Shown here in pieces: positions 46,287 through 56,589 of a stretch of DNA of 64,000 nucleotides; the stretch's first letter is position 1; each line of letters starts with the position of its first letter. Source of the DNA: Cannabis sativa (taxonomy: Eukaryota; Streptophyta; Magnoliopsida; Rosales; Cannabaceae); the NCBI RefSeq assembly GCF_029168945.1, contig NW_026870037.1, forward strand, positions 496,001-560,000, read 5' to 3'. The position numbers and the translations under genes are program-made. Under the pieces are notes generated by a model. The model searched no databases. It was not told the DNA's origin and saw only the letters and a list, made by a program, of their open reading frames with translations.

Positions 46287-46478
46287 AGCCGGAAGAGATC
46301 AGAAAAATAGAAGAAGAAGCAGTTATCGATAGCAGTTGATGAAGAAACAGAGGAATAAACAAGAAAAAACCTAGGATTACATGAAGAAAAAAAGAAAAAA
46401 CTGTCTTAAACTGAAAAAAACTGCCACAGAGCACAACATAGTGGGCAGACGCTCTCAAAATATACTATCATTTGGCGT
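46287..46478 (-). promoter_or_regulatory. LINE 5' UTR / internal promoter region
   Basis: 192 bp between the target duplication (46479-46498) and ORF1, where LINEs carry their internal promoter. It is T/C-rich on the sense strand; no specific box is recognised. Confidence 0.55.
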
Positions 46479-46498
46479 ATCTTACAAAAAAAAAAAAA

Positions 46499-46966
46499 CT
46501 TAAAATCTAAATAAGTTAATAATTTTTTATTTTCAAAATATAATGTATGTATTTATATTTTATGGGCAATAAATATAATTCTCATTTAAATTTAGTTTAT
46601 TATTTAATTTTTTTTTTGCATACGTTAAAAATTTAATTATTCCTTTAAAATAGAAAAATTACATTATTATATCATGTTTATTTTTAACATAATATCTTAC
46701 ATAGCTACACTTACATTTATTAGTATATAATTTTTAGTGTCCTCCTCTTCTTATTTTGGTAGAATTTTATCTCTTATTCTCATTTTTAACAAAAAAAAAT
46801 TACTGTAATACAAAAAAAAAAAAAATAGCGAGATTATTCTTTAATTAACTTATGTACATATTATTCCAATTATTTTTGTGATTTCAATTGGTTATTTTAA
46901 AAAAATTGTACTTCTATTATTATTATTATTATTATTATTTTGGAATTCTTTGGTAATAGGATTTGA
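46499..46966. other. AT-rich spacer with (TTA)n
   Basis: No gene seen. A trinucleotide run (ATT/TTA)n of about nine units lies at 46912-46940. Confidence 0.7.
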
Positions 46967-46985
46967 TATGTAAGATTATGTAATT

Positions 46986-47148
46986 TTTTTTTTTTTTTTG
47001 AGGAAAGGCGTGTTATTATAAATTAAAGACAATCATTTACAACAACAGAAAAAATAGTAAAAGGGATCTCTTCTAACCATATACAATTGTTATCCAACTG
47101 TAAAGCTTGCTTAGCTAAACCATGTGCAACTTGATTAAGCATCCCGTC
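46986..47148 (-). mobile_element. 5'-truncated LINE, 163 bp, with target duplication
   Basis: It begins with a T run (poly(A) on the minus strand). The end of an RNase H domain follows that matches the 3' part of the LINE at 20761 (…AHGLAKQAL… and …FTIFSVVVND…). Target duplications TATGTAAGATTAT[G/T]TAATT lie at 46967-46985 and 47149-47167 (18 of 19 bases identical). The near-perfect duplication argues for a recent insertion of the same LINE family. Confidence 0.9.
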
Positions 47149-47167
47149 TATGTAAGATTATTTAATT

Positions 47168-48560
47168 AATACAATATATTTTTTTCAAATATTTAAACAT
47201 ATAATCTATAACCTAAATAAAAATCACAATATTTTGGGCTTATTCTTATTAAGTGGTTGAAGGAGGCTAAATATCAAATTAAGTGGTTGAAAGAATATGA
47301 GTTCAACTTTAAAATTAGATTTTATTTCTTTTTACTTGTTAAACATTGTGGTTTGTTTATTTTATTTTTTAACCAACTTGGTTTAGTTTATTTCTTTAAC
47401 AATATAATTTGTTTTACTTCAAAAATATATGAATAGATAATGATTTAGATATAGAAAAGATGAACGAAGAATGTATACAACAAGAAATAAAAATTGATGA
47501 ACTACTCATTATCATTGTAAGAACATCTGTATATTATCATAATCATTTTTTATTAAGGAGCCATTTAAAAATGGAAATTTTCAAAAATATATGTAAAATG
47601 TAAAATAATTACAAAAATACCTTAATAAATCTCATTTAGAATAATACATTGTCACATTATTAAAATTAAAATATACCTTAATTCTAAACTAAAATACCTG
47701 AAATGTAAATAATCCTAAAATTCTGTTTTTTCTTATTTTCCTGCGTTTGAAAAGTAACTTTTGAATTACTTAAAGCATCTCCAATAGTAGTATTCTTTAA
47801 AAGTGTTAAATATTTTCACATCATTCAAAGATATAATATTTTATTTTATCTTTCTTCCATATCATTTTTAGTTACAGAACACATTTATTTTCCAAAAACA
47901 AAATTTTTAAAAATAAAAAATTTACTTTCATTTTGTGATAAAAAAAATTAAAAAACAAAAGTGTTACAGCACCATAACTTTAATATAAAAAAAAATTAAA
48001 CAAAACTTATATAAATATCTTTTTAGATTACAATATACATGCACTAAAACTTTACTACACATGTATAAAAACTCATTTTTTAAAAAATGATAGTTTGATA
48101 GAGGAAAGGGAAGGGGAGAGCATCTTCAGAGTAAAGCAAATAGAAGTTTATAACAATTGGTTGGCAATAGTAAATGGGTATCATTATTAATTTTAAGATT
48201 AAAATTTATTAGAAGTGAAGGCAGGACAAAATAACGATTCAACAAAGTCTGAATGTTTTATTTTGAATTTCAAATTAGCACTATACAAAAATCACAACAT
48301 TTTTGTCCATTTCTTTGTTTGAGAGTTGACCACCTTCCAAATCATATGCTCTTCTCACTTCCACCCCAATTTTACCAATTTTATTATGATTTTAAATTCA
48401 TATTAACTGTATAGCTTTAAAAAAAAAGCATTATTGATAAGAAACTGAAAAATCGTTCATCTTGGTGGTAATCTTTAGTATCATTTTTTTTCTTTTAAGA
48501 AAAAAAAATAATAATAAAGTGAGAGTAGTATTAACAAACTTTAAAAAAGTATTTGTTAAG
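47168..48560. other. AT-rich intergenic stretch, no gene seen
   Basis: Homopolymer-rich sequence without an ORF of substance, terminal repeats or RNA-gene pattern that I could recognise. Confidence 0.6.
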
Positions 48561-49013
48561 AATTGAGTGACATTGTCACTTTCGAGTTTGGACTCATGAA
48601 GGGTTCTATGATATTCATAATTTGTATACTCTTGTTTATGTAACATGTATTATTATAACTTGATGTTAGACTTATGTTACAATTAGGATAGATTTATGTT
48701 GGACTTATTTTACAATTTAGGTTGGATTTATGTTGGACTTGTGTTACAATTAGGTTGGATTTATATTGGGTTGTAATATTGTTCAGAATTGAGTGACATT
48801 GTCACTTTCGAGTTTGGACTGATGAAGGATTCAATGATATTCATAATTTGTATACTCTTGTTTATGTAACACGTATTATAACTTGATGTTAGACTTATGT
48901 TACAACTTAGGATGGATTTATGTTGGACTTATGTTACAATTTAGGTTGGATTTATGTTGGACTTATGTTACAATTAGGTTGGATTTATATTGGGTTGTAA
49001 TATTTTGAACTAA
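48561..49013. repeat. 226-bp tandem duplication with inner minisatellite
   Basis: AATTGAGTGACATTGTCACT starts both units at 48561 and 48787. Inside each unit, a TTAGGTTGGATTTATGTTGGA-like unit with ACTTATGTTACAA is repeated two to three times, with period about 35-40 bp. TGACATTGTCA is an internal palindrome. The units differ by small indels. Confidence 0.88.
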
Positions 49014-49039
49014 TATATTAGCCGTTTAGGTGAAAAATT

Positions 49040-49330
49040 AGGTTTTACTCTTGGATTGGATTGGATGGATCCAATCAATCCAATTAATATTGGATTAAGA
49101 ATATTGGATGGATCCAATCCGGTCTAAAAAATATTGGATCAAAAGTATTGGATGGATCTGATCCAATACAGGGATTCATTCATTGGATGGAACCGATCCA
49201 ATCCATTGTTTTATTAGATCGGTTCGGTTGAGCCTGCAATATTGGATTGGATCGGTTGGAGAAATCCAACATCCAATGTATAATTGAATTGGACCTGGAT
49301 GAGTCTAAAAATATTAGATGTGATCCAGTG
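49040..49330. repeat. Degenerate ATTGGAT / ATCCAAT repeat block
   Basis: At least ten copies of ATTGGAT and six of ATCCAAT or GATCCAAT in both orientations, some as GGATGGATCCAATC. It resembles the subterminal repeat zone of a DNA transposon, as also seen at 15515-15665, but no terminal repeats or target duplication could be fixed. Confidence 0.6.
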
Positions 49331-49539
49331 AACGGACTCTAAATTAAGTTGTACTTTGGCAACCATTTATCATGAAATGGACCAATGGTCAAGTTTCTTA
49401 CCTTTTATGTCTGATTGGAAATCTTGTATTTTAAGATGATTTTTGAGCAATTACCAAATATTGTCGTTACTCTAAAAGAGTATCTCTTTGATGTTGAATT
49501 TAACAATGCCTGCTTGGACATGTAGTTTAGAAGATCACA

Positions 49540-49902
49540 ATGGGTCGGAAAGTTGGTACTCTTCGAATTAATCCCAAGAAATTTGGCTCTCTACACAAAC
49601 CCTGCATGAAGGAGATGATGACCTTTCTCAACTGCTTGGCACTTAACCACAACAGTGATGAGAAGTGTGTCCGAAATAAGGAACTTCTAAATACTTGTAT
49701 GGATGCTCAGGTTGGTTTCTTGTATTTGGATTCTGCATGTGTGTGAATTTTTTATGCTTAAATTTATTTGCAATATAGCAAACTTTCATTTTAGGACCAG
49801 CTTTAAATCTTGAGAGTTTTATATTTCTTGCAGAATAACAACAGAAAGCCATTGGGAAGCATTAATTACCATATGCAAAGGCTTAGTAGGGGAAAGAAGT
49901 AA
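49540..49902 (+). CDS. Mitochondrial ribosomal small-subunit protein mS37/Mrp10-like, twin CX9C, 79 residues
   Basis: Exon 1 is 49540-49710 (57 codons, donor CAG/GTTGG). Exon 2 is 49834-49902 (22 codons and stop, acceptor TTGCAG). The protein MGRKVGTLRINPKKFG... has two CX9C pairs, C-MKEMMTFLN-C and C-VRNKELLNT-C, at about residues 24-54, the CHCH fold. Such proteins are oxidised in the intermembrane space by the MIA40 pathway. mS37/Mrp10 then acts in the mitochondrial small subunit. Length and the INYHMQRLSRGKK end fit the plant family as I remember it. ATCACAATGG is the start context. A leader intron ending GTTTAG at about 49530 is possible. Repeats lie directly upstream (48561-49330) and a hAT insertion about 250 bp downstream. 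The frame is intact, so a working gene is likely. Confidence 0.88.
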
Positions 49903-50142
49903 TTTTTGGATTTTCTATGTAGCAAATTTCAACTAATTTAATGGTTCTTAGGAGTCATCATTTCAGACATAAAGAATTATCATTTTGTTTTTTGCACCTA
50001 GAAGGATATTCTTTTTTTTTTTCTTTTTAAATATCTTCCATTTCCATTTCGAGGAAATGTGCTAAAAAGATCTCAAATTTTCAGTCCTTCGACTAATGCT
50101 TCTTATGAGATTTTGAATAATTTGTAAAACAGAGTATATGCT
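49903..50142 (+). other. 3' untranslated region of the mS37-like gene
   Basis: AT-rich sequence between the stop and the hAT target duplication. No separate gene seen. The hAT element may lie at or just past the transcript end. Confidence 0.5.
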
Positions 50143-50150
50143 GATTATAG

Positions 50151-51178
50151 TAGGGCTGAACATCTAGACCCGCAAATCCGAAAACCCGACCACCCGCCCC
50201 GACCCGCTTCCGAAAAAAGCCAAAAAATTTAAAACCCGTGTAGTCGGGTCGGGTCTAACCCGAAAATGCTCAACACGGGTGTCGGGTTCGGGTTTTAAAA
50301 TAATGCATTTTTTTATTCGGGTTGTAACCCGATACCCGAACAATAATATTAAGTTTAAATTTTTTTTATTACAATGAAAAATAATATTAAAACTTAAAAG
50401 TTAAATTGCTCTCAGACAGAGCAAAGTGATAATATATAGCTTGGATCGTTTTCATGAAAAATGGTTGCCCATTTATTTGGTTCTCTCTGAATGTTTGTAG
50501 AACCAATGATTTCCTCCTCTCAGCAGCAACAACAACAAAATAAAATAAAAAGAGTATATTACCATTCGTTAACTAAATCATAACCAAAGAAAACCGGCAG
50601 CTGCTTCTTCTTCTCCGGCGGGTTCTCATCTTAGCGGTCAGCTCAGTCAGGCGAACTGTGCTGCCGGTGCCTCTTCAGCTCCTCATCCCTCTTCTATTTT
50701 TCTGAGATCTGACCGCCGGTGCCCCTACCCGTGTCCGCCCATGCCCGCCTGCTCACTGTCGAGATTTGTTCTTGAGTTCTCCTCTGTCCTCTCATCTCTC
50801 TTTTTTAGTTTTATATTCATAATGTAATTTATATTATATATACTGTAATTTTTTATTTAAACTTATACGTTTTATATTATACATTTTTCAGTTTTTTATA
50901 TTATACATTTTTTTATATAAACTTGCTGAATAGAAATAGAAAAATAGAAAAAAGATGGTATTTTTAAAAATCAAGTTTCATTTTGGCCTAAAAATAATCA
51001 TTCGGACTGCCTAATTAAACCCGAACCCGGACACATTAAACCCGCCAAATCCGACCCGAAACCCGCCGTACCCGACCACCCGAAACTCGGGTTCGGTTAC
51101 ACATTTCAAACACCCGAAATCCAAAAACCCGAACCCGGCCACCCGAAAACCCGAAAACCCGACCCGTGTGCAGCCCTA
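50151..51178. mobile_element. Non-autonomous hAT element, 1028 bp, with dense CCCGA subterminal repeats
   Basis: Ends TAGGGCTGAACA and TGTGCAGCCCTA form 12-bp inverted repeats with one mismatch. An 8-bp target duplication GATTATAG flanks it (50143-50150, 51179-51186), the hAT signature. Both ends carry clusters of CCCGA or ACCCG, direct and inverted (50168-50340, 51016-51170), likely transposase-binding repeats. No transposase frame exists. The interior 50590-50770 is GC-rich and codon-like and may be a captured host fragment. Confidence 0.9.
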
Positions 51179-51186
51179 GATTATAG

Positions 51187-51866
51187 AGTGAAGTTGTTTT
51201 TGAAGAAGTTTATGTGAATTTACTAGTGCATGACATTGTCTTTTCTTATAGTTTGTTGTTTTCCCTTGTGTATTCAGTGAAAACTGTTTAATTACTAGTA
51301 AGTAATGAGAATTAATGGTAAGGTATTTATTTTTTTACATTTGTGTACTTTGTTAAAATTAAAAAATGGAGAATTTGATTAAATAAGAGATAAAAAAAAA
51401 TGAAATACTTTTCCTACCAATTTTTTAAGGGATGTTATTAAGGGTAATGACTTTTATTTATTTTTATTTTATTTTTTGATATTAAAGTTTTATTGTCTAG
51501 TTTTTTGGAGCATTTTTTTTATGTTATTCATAACGTTAATGTTGCGGCTTATGGATTGGTTTAGCATGTTTTTAGGATAGACAGTAAATTTTTATAGATA
51601 GAAGGAATCTCATTTTGGCATTTGAGCACTTTTTTCTCCAACTTATAATTGTTACCCTTACAAAAATATATATACAATGATAATTTTGTCTTTTGACATA
51701 TATATAATGAAAATTTTGTTCTTTAAAATATATTTTACAAAATAATTGCCATATGTTATAGTTTAAGTCAAAAGAATAATTTAACCAATTTAAGCATTTG
51801 ATTACGTTTTTTGATAAAGTAAACAAGATACATCATTATTAAATTATTTAATTTTCAAACAATTTT
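51187..51866. other. AT-rich spacer, no gene seen
   Basis: Only short incidental frames; no repeat termini recognised. Confidence 0.6.
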
Positions 51867-52082
51867 AGTAAACAACATATTACAAATATTAATTTCAATT
51901 ATTCTTCATTTATTCTGTTACATTTTTCTATTAATTTATTCCGATTCTGAATATTGTGTAGTAAACGTGCTATAAATTCCATTAAGATAATTTGATTTTT
52001 ATCAAGGAATAGGTGAATTCTCAGTCCTCCACGAAAGAGGAGGAAGCCACAGAGGGAACCATTCCCATTCCGTAAGGTCAAT
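51867..52082. repeat. Dispersed repeat copy (matches 11247-11327) and extension
   Basis: 51867-51947 is the second copy of the repeat beside the Copia-like LTR end. The following bases carry AATGGGAATGG-like strings on the minus strand. Class unknown. Confidence 0.5.
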
Positions 52083-52139
52083 GCTTACAGGGTGAAAATT
52101 CCTGTCATAAAAAAACATTATAAAACTAGTACTTGGTCT

Positions 52140-52310
52140 TTAAAATCTCTGGCAACCGCCCCACTGTTGCAAGTTCCTTGCTCATGGTTAATACCTTCAT
52201 CCACATTTTTATCATATTAGATGCAATCTCAGGCGAGATCCTCTTTGAACGCAACATCTTCACAAATTCTAAGATTTATGGACAAATTTCTTTCCAAACC
52301 ATCGTTTTAC
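52140..52310 (-). pseudogene. Coding-like stretch with one stop, unrecognised
   Basis: The minus-strand translation has an open stretch MLRSKRISPEIASNMIKMWM followed by KVLTMSKELATVGRLPEILK, with a single TAA about 45 codons before its end. Residue composition looks like a real helical protein segment. It lies upstream (in sense) of a primer-site-like string, so it may be part of a retroelement or a captured exon. I do not recognise it. Confidence 0.35.
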
Positions 52311-52574
52311 TCTAATTTGGACCAAGTAAAATAACACTATGTGCTTTGACTTGAATATTTTTCGTTGTTTCTTCTTATCTTACCAAGACCAAAAAGAGCC
52401 TTGCTATCAATGGCTTTCGAAATTCCATGTTGCACTAACAAAGTCTTTATTTTGATCTTCCAAAGGCTACATTTTCTCAATTGAACTTATTCACCTCAAA
52501 ACTTGTAGAAACTATGCTTGATTCATTAAATTCTCTTAAAACTCCACCTTGGTTCTTGAAAAGTCAACCCCCAC

Positions 52575-52586
52575 CTAAGCTCTGAT
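52575..52586 (-). promoter_or_regulatory. Primer-site-like string of a decayed LTR element
   Basis: The minus strand reads TAGTATCAGAGC, one base from the usual initiator-Met site. The plus strand then reads TGTTGTAATT from 52592, a possible LTR start. This suggests a minus-strand element whose LTR extends rightward. Confidence 0.4.
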
Positions 52587-52591
52587 ACTAT

Positions 52592-53560
52592 TTGTTGTAA
52601 TTTAAGATAAATCACACTAATCAAGAACATCAAATTAAATAGAGAATGAATCAAAAGTATAAACCAAATCAAGATTCAAAACTAATACTTATGCTAAAAT
52701 GAAAAAAAACACAACCATTATTGCTAGATGAAATTGTGAATTACACAAATTGTATTGGATAATGAAAAATGCATATTATGTGGTTCAAACTCAATTGCGT
52801 CTACTCTAGGAGGGAACAAGCACTATGCCTTTTTCTTTATTACTTTCAAGAATAGAGTTACAAATAACCAAGATTACACAAATAGTTCTTAAAAACTCAG
52901 CTCATAACAGTACATCAAAACCCTCTCAACTCCCTTGGAGGGAACCCAAAACTCACATGGAGAAACACAAACTCACATGGAGAAACACAAACTCCCTTGG
53001 TGTCAAGTCTTGCACCAAGCACCTCATGGGGGTTGGGAACCTTTTGTTGTTTAGCTTTCTTTCTTTGTATTTCCTTCACATATGTCTACAGAGCTAAAAT
53101 CATCTATGTTCCTGGAAATCCCTTAAAACCCCAATAAGCTCTTTAGGGGGGTGACCAGGTGACTTATGAAGCACCTTGTCACCAACATGATAGGGGCCCA
53201 GCTGTGTACTCCCTTGCCCTATCAAGGCCATATATTAATAAAACGATGTTTATCCATGCTTCTTGTGTATGCTTCTATATGGTCTTTGTGATGCCTGTTT
53301 GTTGCCTTTGTTGGGCCTTTGCGTGCCATTTGTCTATATGTTTGCTTGTGGGTTGAGTGAGATTGGTCTTTGGGGACGCTTTGTGTTTGCTTGCTCATGC
53401 TTCTTGTTTGCACTCAACATGTGCAAGACATGTATCGTGCCTAACCTTTGAACTTGTTTGCCTGCAGGCGCATTTAGGCTGACTTGCTAGCTCGGTGTGC
53501 CAGCAAGTGCCGCACGTTCCACCTACTTGGGGGTGTCCAAATAGGCGGCCTGTGACACTA
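52592..53560. repeat. Probable LTR or repeat patchwork
   Basis: It contains a tandem pair of ACTCACATGGAGAAACACAA (52951-52990). It also holds the block TCAAGTCTTGCACCAAGC followed by ACCTCATGGG (53003-53036), shared with 19905-19938. From 53130 there is a GC-moderate stretch ending AGGCGGCCTGTGACACTATAC with no frame. Boundaries are not resolved. Confidence 0.4.
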
Positions 53561-53865
53561 TACAAGGAACCTTTTTTATTTCTTTTCTTTCATTTTTCTA
53601 TTTCTTTTAGAGAGAGAGAAAGAAGATGAGAGAGAAAAATAGGCCAAGTACTTTATTATACAAGGGAAATTTGATTTTCTATACTTGCATATACCTAATA
53701 TTTTTTCCCTAAACTAATACTTTTCTACGACCACTTTTCCAAAACCCCAAAAATACCCCTCTCAAAAACTTTTTTTTTCAATTTTTTTGAACTTTTAAGG
53801 GGTCGGGTCCGATGGGCCCGATGCCTGTCCGATGGGCATTTTTTGAAGTCGGGCTCGATGCCCGT

Positions 53866-55754
53866 TGATAACTCTAGAAATTAGAGTTATTTTTCACATT
53901 TTTTTTTAACTAAAAATTGGCTTAGTTCTTAAATTTTTAATTAATTGAGTAAGTTTTTAATTATTTTTGGATTTATTAGCCTTATATTTATTTTATAGTT
54001 TATTATATGTTTTTATAATTATTTTATGATAATATGTTATGTGTTATTTATTTAAAATTTTATTTTAGTTTTTAATTTATTTTATGTATTTTTAGGTGTA
54101 ATTGGTGGTAAAGATTAGGAATAAATTGGAGAAATATTGAAGAAATGGGGCTAAAATATAATTTCAAAAAGAAAATCTGATGAGCTTTTATGCAAATCCC
54201 ACTCTCGGTCAAAGTCAACAGCCAATCAGAGTCGTCCGCCTACAGATCTAACGACCCAGGTGGCGAGAGAGATGCACCCCAGACAAGAGAGAGTGAGAGC
54301 AATCTCCTCCTGCTGCTTTTCTTCCACGCGGGGCCCACGAGCAGCTGCCAGCTTCATTCCGCGTGGGACCCAGCCGTCAGCGCCCAGCCTACCAGCAAGC
54401 GCCACGTCCCGCCTCGTCAACCTTCCCAACGAACCAGCTCGCGCCAAGTGGCACCTGCAGAAGAAAAAGAAGAAGAAAGAAATGAAGTGTTAATTGATTT
54501 ATTTTATCCGAAAATTATATTCACAAACACCAAAAATTGCATTTTCTCCCACATATTACACATAAATACTCTATTTACTCTTCCCAATTTATTTCACCTA
54601 AATAAACATTCCTATTTTATTTTTTACCCCATCCTTTCACTACTTTTACATCCTTACAAAACATTTATTTTTTCCAATACTCTTACACATACTCTATTTA
54701 TCTATTCTCTTCCCAACACTAATTAAATTAATCATTTTATTTATTTATTTTGATTAATTTAATTCTCTAATTTTGCCTATAAATATGGTGTTGGAAGACC
54801 ATTTCAAATCACATCTCTTCACCATCCCTAAACACCTCTTCAACCCAAAACACTTCTCCATTCCACACTCTTCATTTTTACCATTTACTTTCTACCATCT
54901 TTACACTTTGAAGAGCATGTCAAGTATGTTTATCTTTTGTAATTTTTATCTAGTTATGAGCTTCTAATCTTTTTTCAAGATTATTAAGATGATGATGAAG
55001 CAAAATGTAACTAGATAGTGTTTATGTTTGTATGTTGATTTCCCATTTGTGCTATAAAGTTCATGGATTTTTCTATCAAAAATATGTCTTTTTCATCTTC
55101 AATATCATGTATTTTTTATTGTTAAAGCATATTTCTACTTAGTTCTTCATTATGCAAAAATATAATACTCTTTGATTAAATGTCTTTCATTAAATTGTTT
55201 ACATCTAATTCTTAGAATATAAGTGTTATATTTTGCCTAAACATAGTTTCTTTGATTTTGTGTAGTTTCATTAAATTGTAACACATTTAATGCTTAGAAA
55301 TTATACATTTTATAAGTGAAGAAAAATTCTACCTTTTTGAAAATAACTTGTACTTAAATGAAAAATATATTTTGGAAAATATGGTGAGATTTATTTCAAC
55401 TATATCTAAAACTTGGGAATCAATATACTTATAAATATTATTGAACTTGCATTTTGTGGATTCTAATATCTTAATAATCTTATTTTACACATCTCATTTG
55501 AAAATCATTTTCATACTCACTCATCTTTAATCTTAAGTATTTTAATTACTTGTCTTTTATTTTATTTTGCAAAACCAAAATCCTATCAAATATTTGGAGC
55601 TAGGTTAGAATATTCTTATTTTGTTTGAAATAGTTTCTTTTGATGTTAGTCAACTCCCATGGGTTCGACCTTGCACTTACATGAACACTATATTCCGAAA
55701 CGATTCGTGCACTTGCGAGTATAAATATTAAAACACTCACTTTTGAGGACAACA
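53866..55754 (+). mobile_element. Solo LTR of a Ty3/gypsy element, 1889 bp
   Basis: It begins TGATAACTCTAGAAATTAGA and ends GAGGACAACA, flanked by CCCGT and CCTGT (one change), a 5-bp target duplication. The start and the string ATTCGTGCACTTGCGAG near the end are typical of plant Athila/Tat-type LTRs as I remember them. CTATAAATA at 54777-54785 sets the orientation as plus. No internal region remains, so LTR-LTR recombination removed it. The frames inside are not genes. Confidence 0.8.
54777..54785 (+). promoter_or_regulatory. TATA box of the solo LTR
   Basis: CTATAAATA followed by a CA-rich leader about 970 bp before the LTR end. It could still start transcription rightward. Confidence 0.55.
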
Positions 55755-56083
55755 CCTGTCCGATGGGCCCGATGCTAAATTTTTTAAGTCCGATGTGTTT
55801 TTTGGGTTTTTGAAGTCAGGGGCCCGATGCCCCGTCCGATGGGCCCGATGCCCGTCCGATGGTGTTCGGCCGGCGTGCGTGCGTGGGTTCGGTCGAGATG
55901 GTGTGCGTGCGTGCGTGGGTTCGGTCGAGTGGGTGTGGGTTCGGTTCGTGGATGGTGCTTTGGGTCTTCGTCGATGCGTGTTTGCGGTGTTGTGGACGGT
56001 GGTAAGGGGCCGGCGTTTTGGGCGATGGTGAGGGGTCGGCGCTTTGGGCGGTGGGGAGGGGGATTGGGGGTTGTGGTTCGGTC

Positions 56084-56088
<5 letters not shown>

Positions 56089-56156
<68 letters not shown>
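56089..56156. repeat. (GA)n microsatellite in the MULE
   Basis: About 33 dinucleotide units, followed by impure GAGA purine-rich sequence to 56205. Confidence 0.95.
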
Positions 56157-56159
<3 letters not shown>

Positions 56160-56589
56160 GAGAGAGACGAAGAGAGAGATGGGGAAGAGAGAGAGATGGG
56201 GAAGAGTTATGGGAGGGGTAGTATTGGGTTTTAAATAAAATTGTCACATATTTTCAATTTTCATATGTATTCAATTAGGGAAAAAAATTATCCCCCAATT
56301 AATGCATAGATATTCAAATTTCCCTTATACAATATAAATGAAACAAAGTTCATACAAGATGTCATGTCACCAACCTTAACAACACAATTATATAAATATG
56401 TAGATATACGTCTTCGATATTTTATCCTCTTTTAATTATTATTTATTATTTATTTAGTTTTGGTTTGGGTTTTAAGTATATTTTTCTTTTTGCTATGCTG
56501 CATTTTGTTTGGTTTTTTAATGCAGTGAATAATAATAATAAATAATAGTTAATTAGGTCTTGTCATTTTGACATGTTTGGTATGTGATT

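Larger units (their letters stand above)
20739..46478 (-). mobile_element. Full-length L1-type LINE with RNase H, split by a 19.7-kb nested insertion
   Basis: The element runs from a poly(A) tail (T run at 20739-20749 on the plus strand) to a 5' end at 46478. Long target duplications lie on both sides, so its 5' end appears complete. Without the insertion (24813-44542 plus one TSD copy) it is about 6.0 kb. It has ORF1 (DUF4283 and CCHC knuckle) and ORF2 with AP-type endonuclease, reverse transcriptase, zf-RVT and a terminal RNase H, the standard plant L1 layout. ORF2 has several stops and at least one frameshift; ORF1 is still open. It is the oldest layer of the nest. Confidence 0.93.
53664..56324. 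mobile_element. Mutator-like element (MULE), 2661 bp, holding a solo LTR
   Basis: The 8-bp duplication TTATACAA (53656-53663, 56325-56332) flanks inverted ends GGGAAATTTGA...TCAAATTTCCC, with weaker match continuing inward (TATCTATGCAT-like). Without the solo LTR it is about 0.8 kb. Subterminal copies of CCGATGGGC and CCGATGCC occur on both sides of the LTR. The right part is a GC-rich, GTGCG-rich segment (55860-56085) followed by (GA)n, possibly captured DNA. No transposase frame. Confidence 0.8.

Noticed and set aside
54190..54726. 178-residue frame in the solo LTR
   Set aside because: It lies wholly in an LTR upstream of its TATA box, with low-complexity tail and no domain.
55795..56247. 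Arg/Trp/Val-rich and Ser-Leu frames in the MULE
   Set aside because: They arise from GTGCG-rich DNA and the (GA)n run. A captured gene piece is possible but not shown by these frames.
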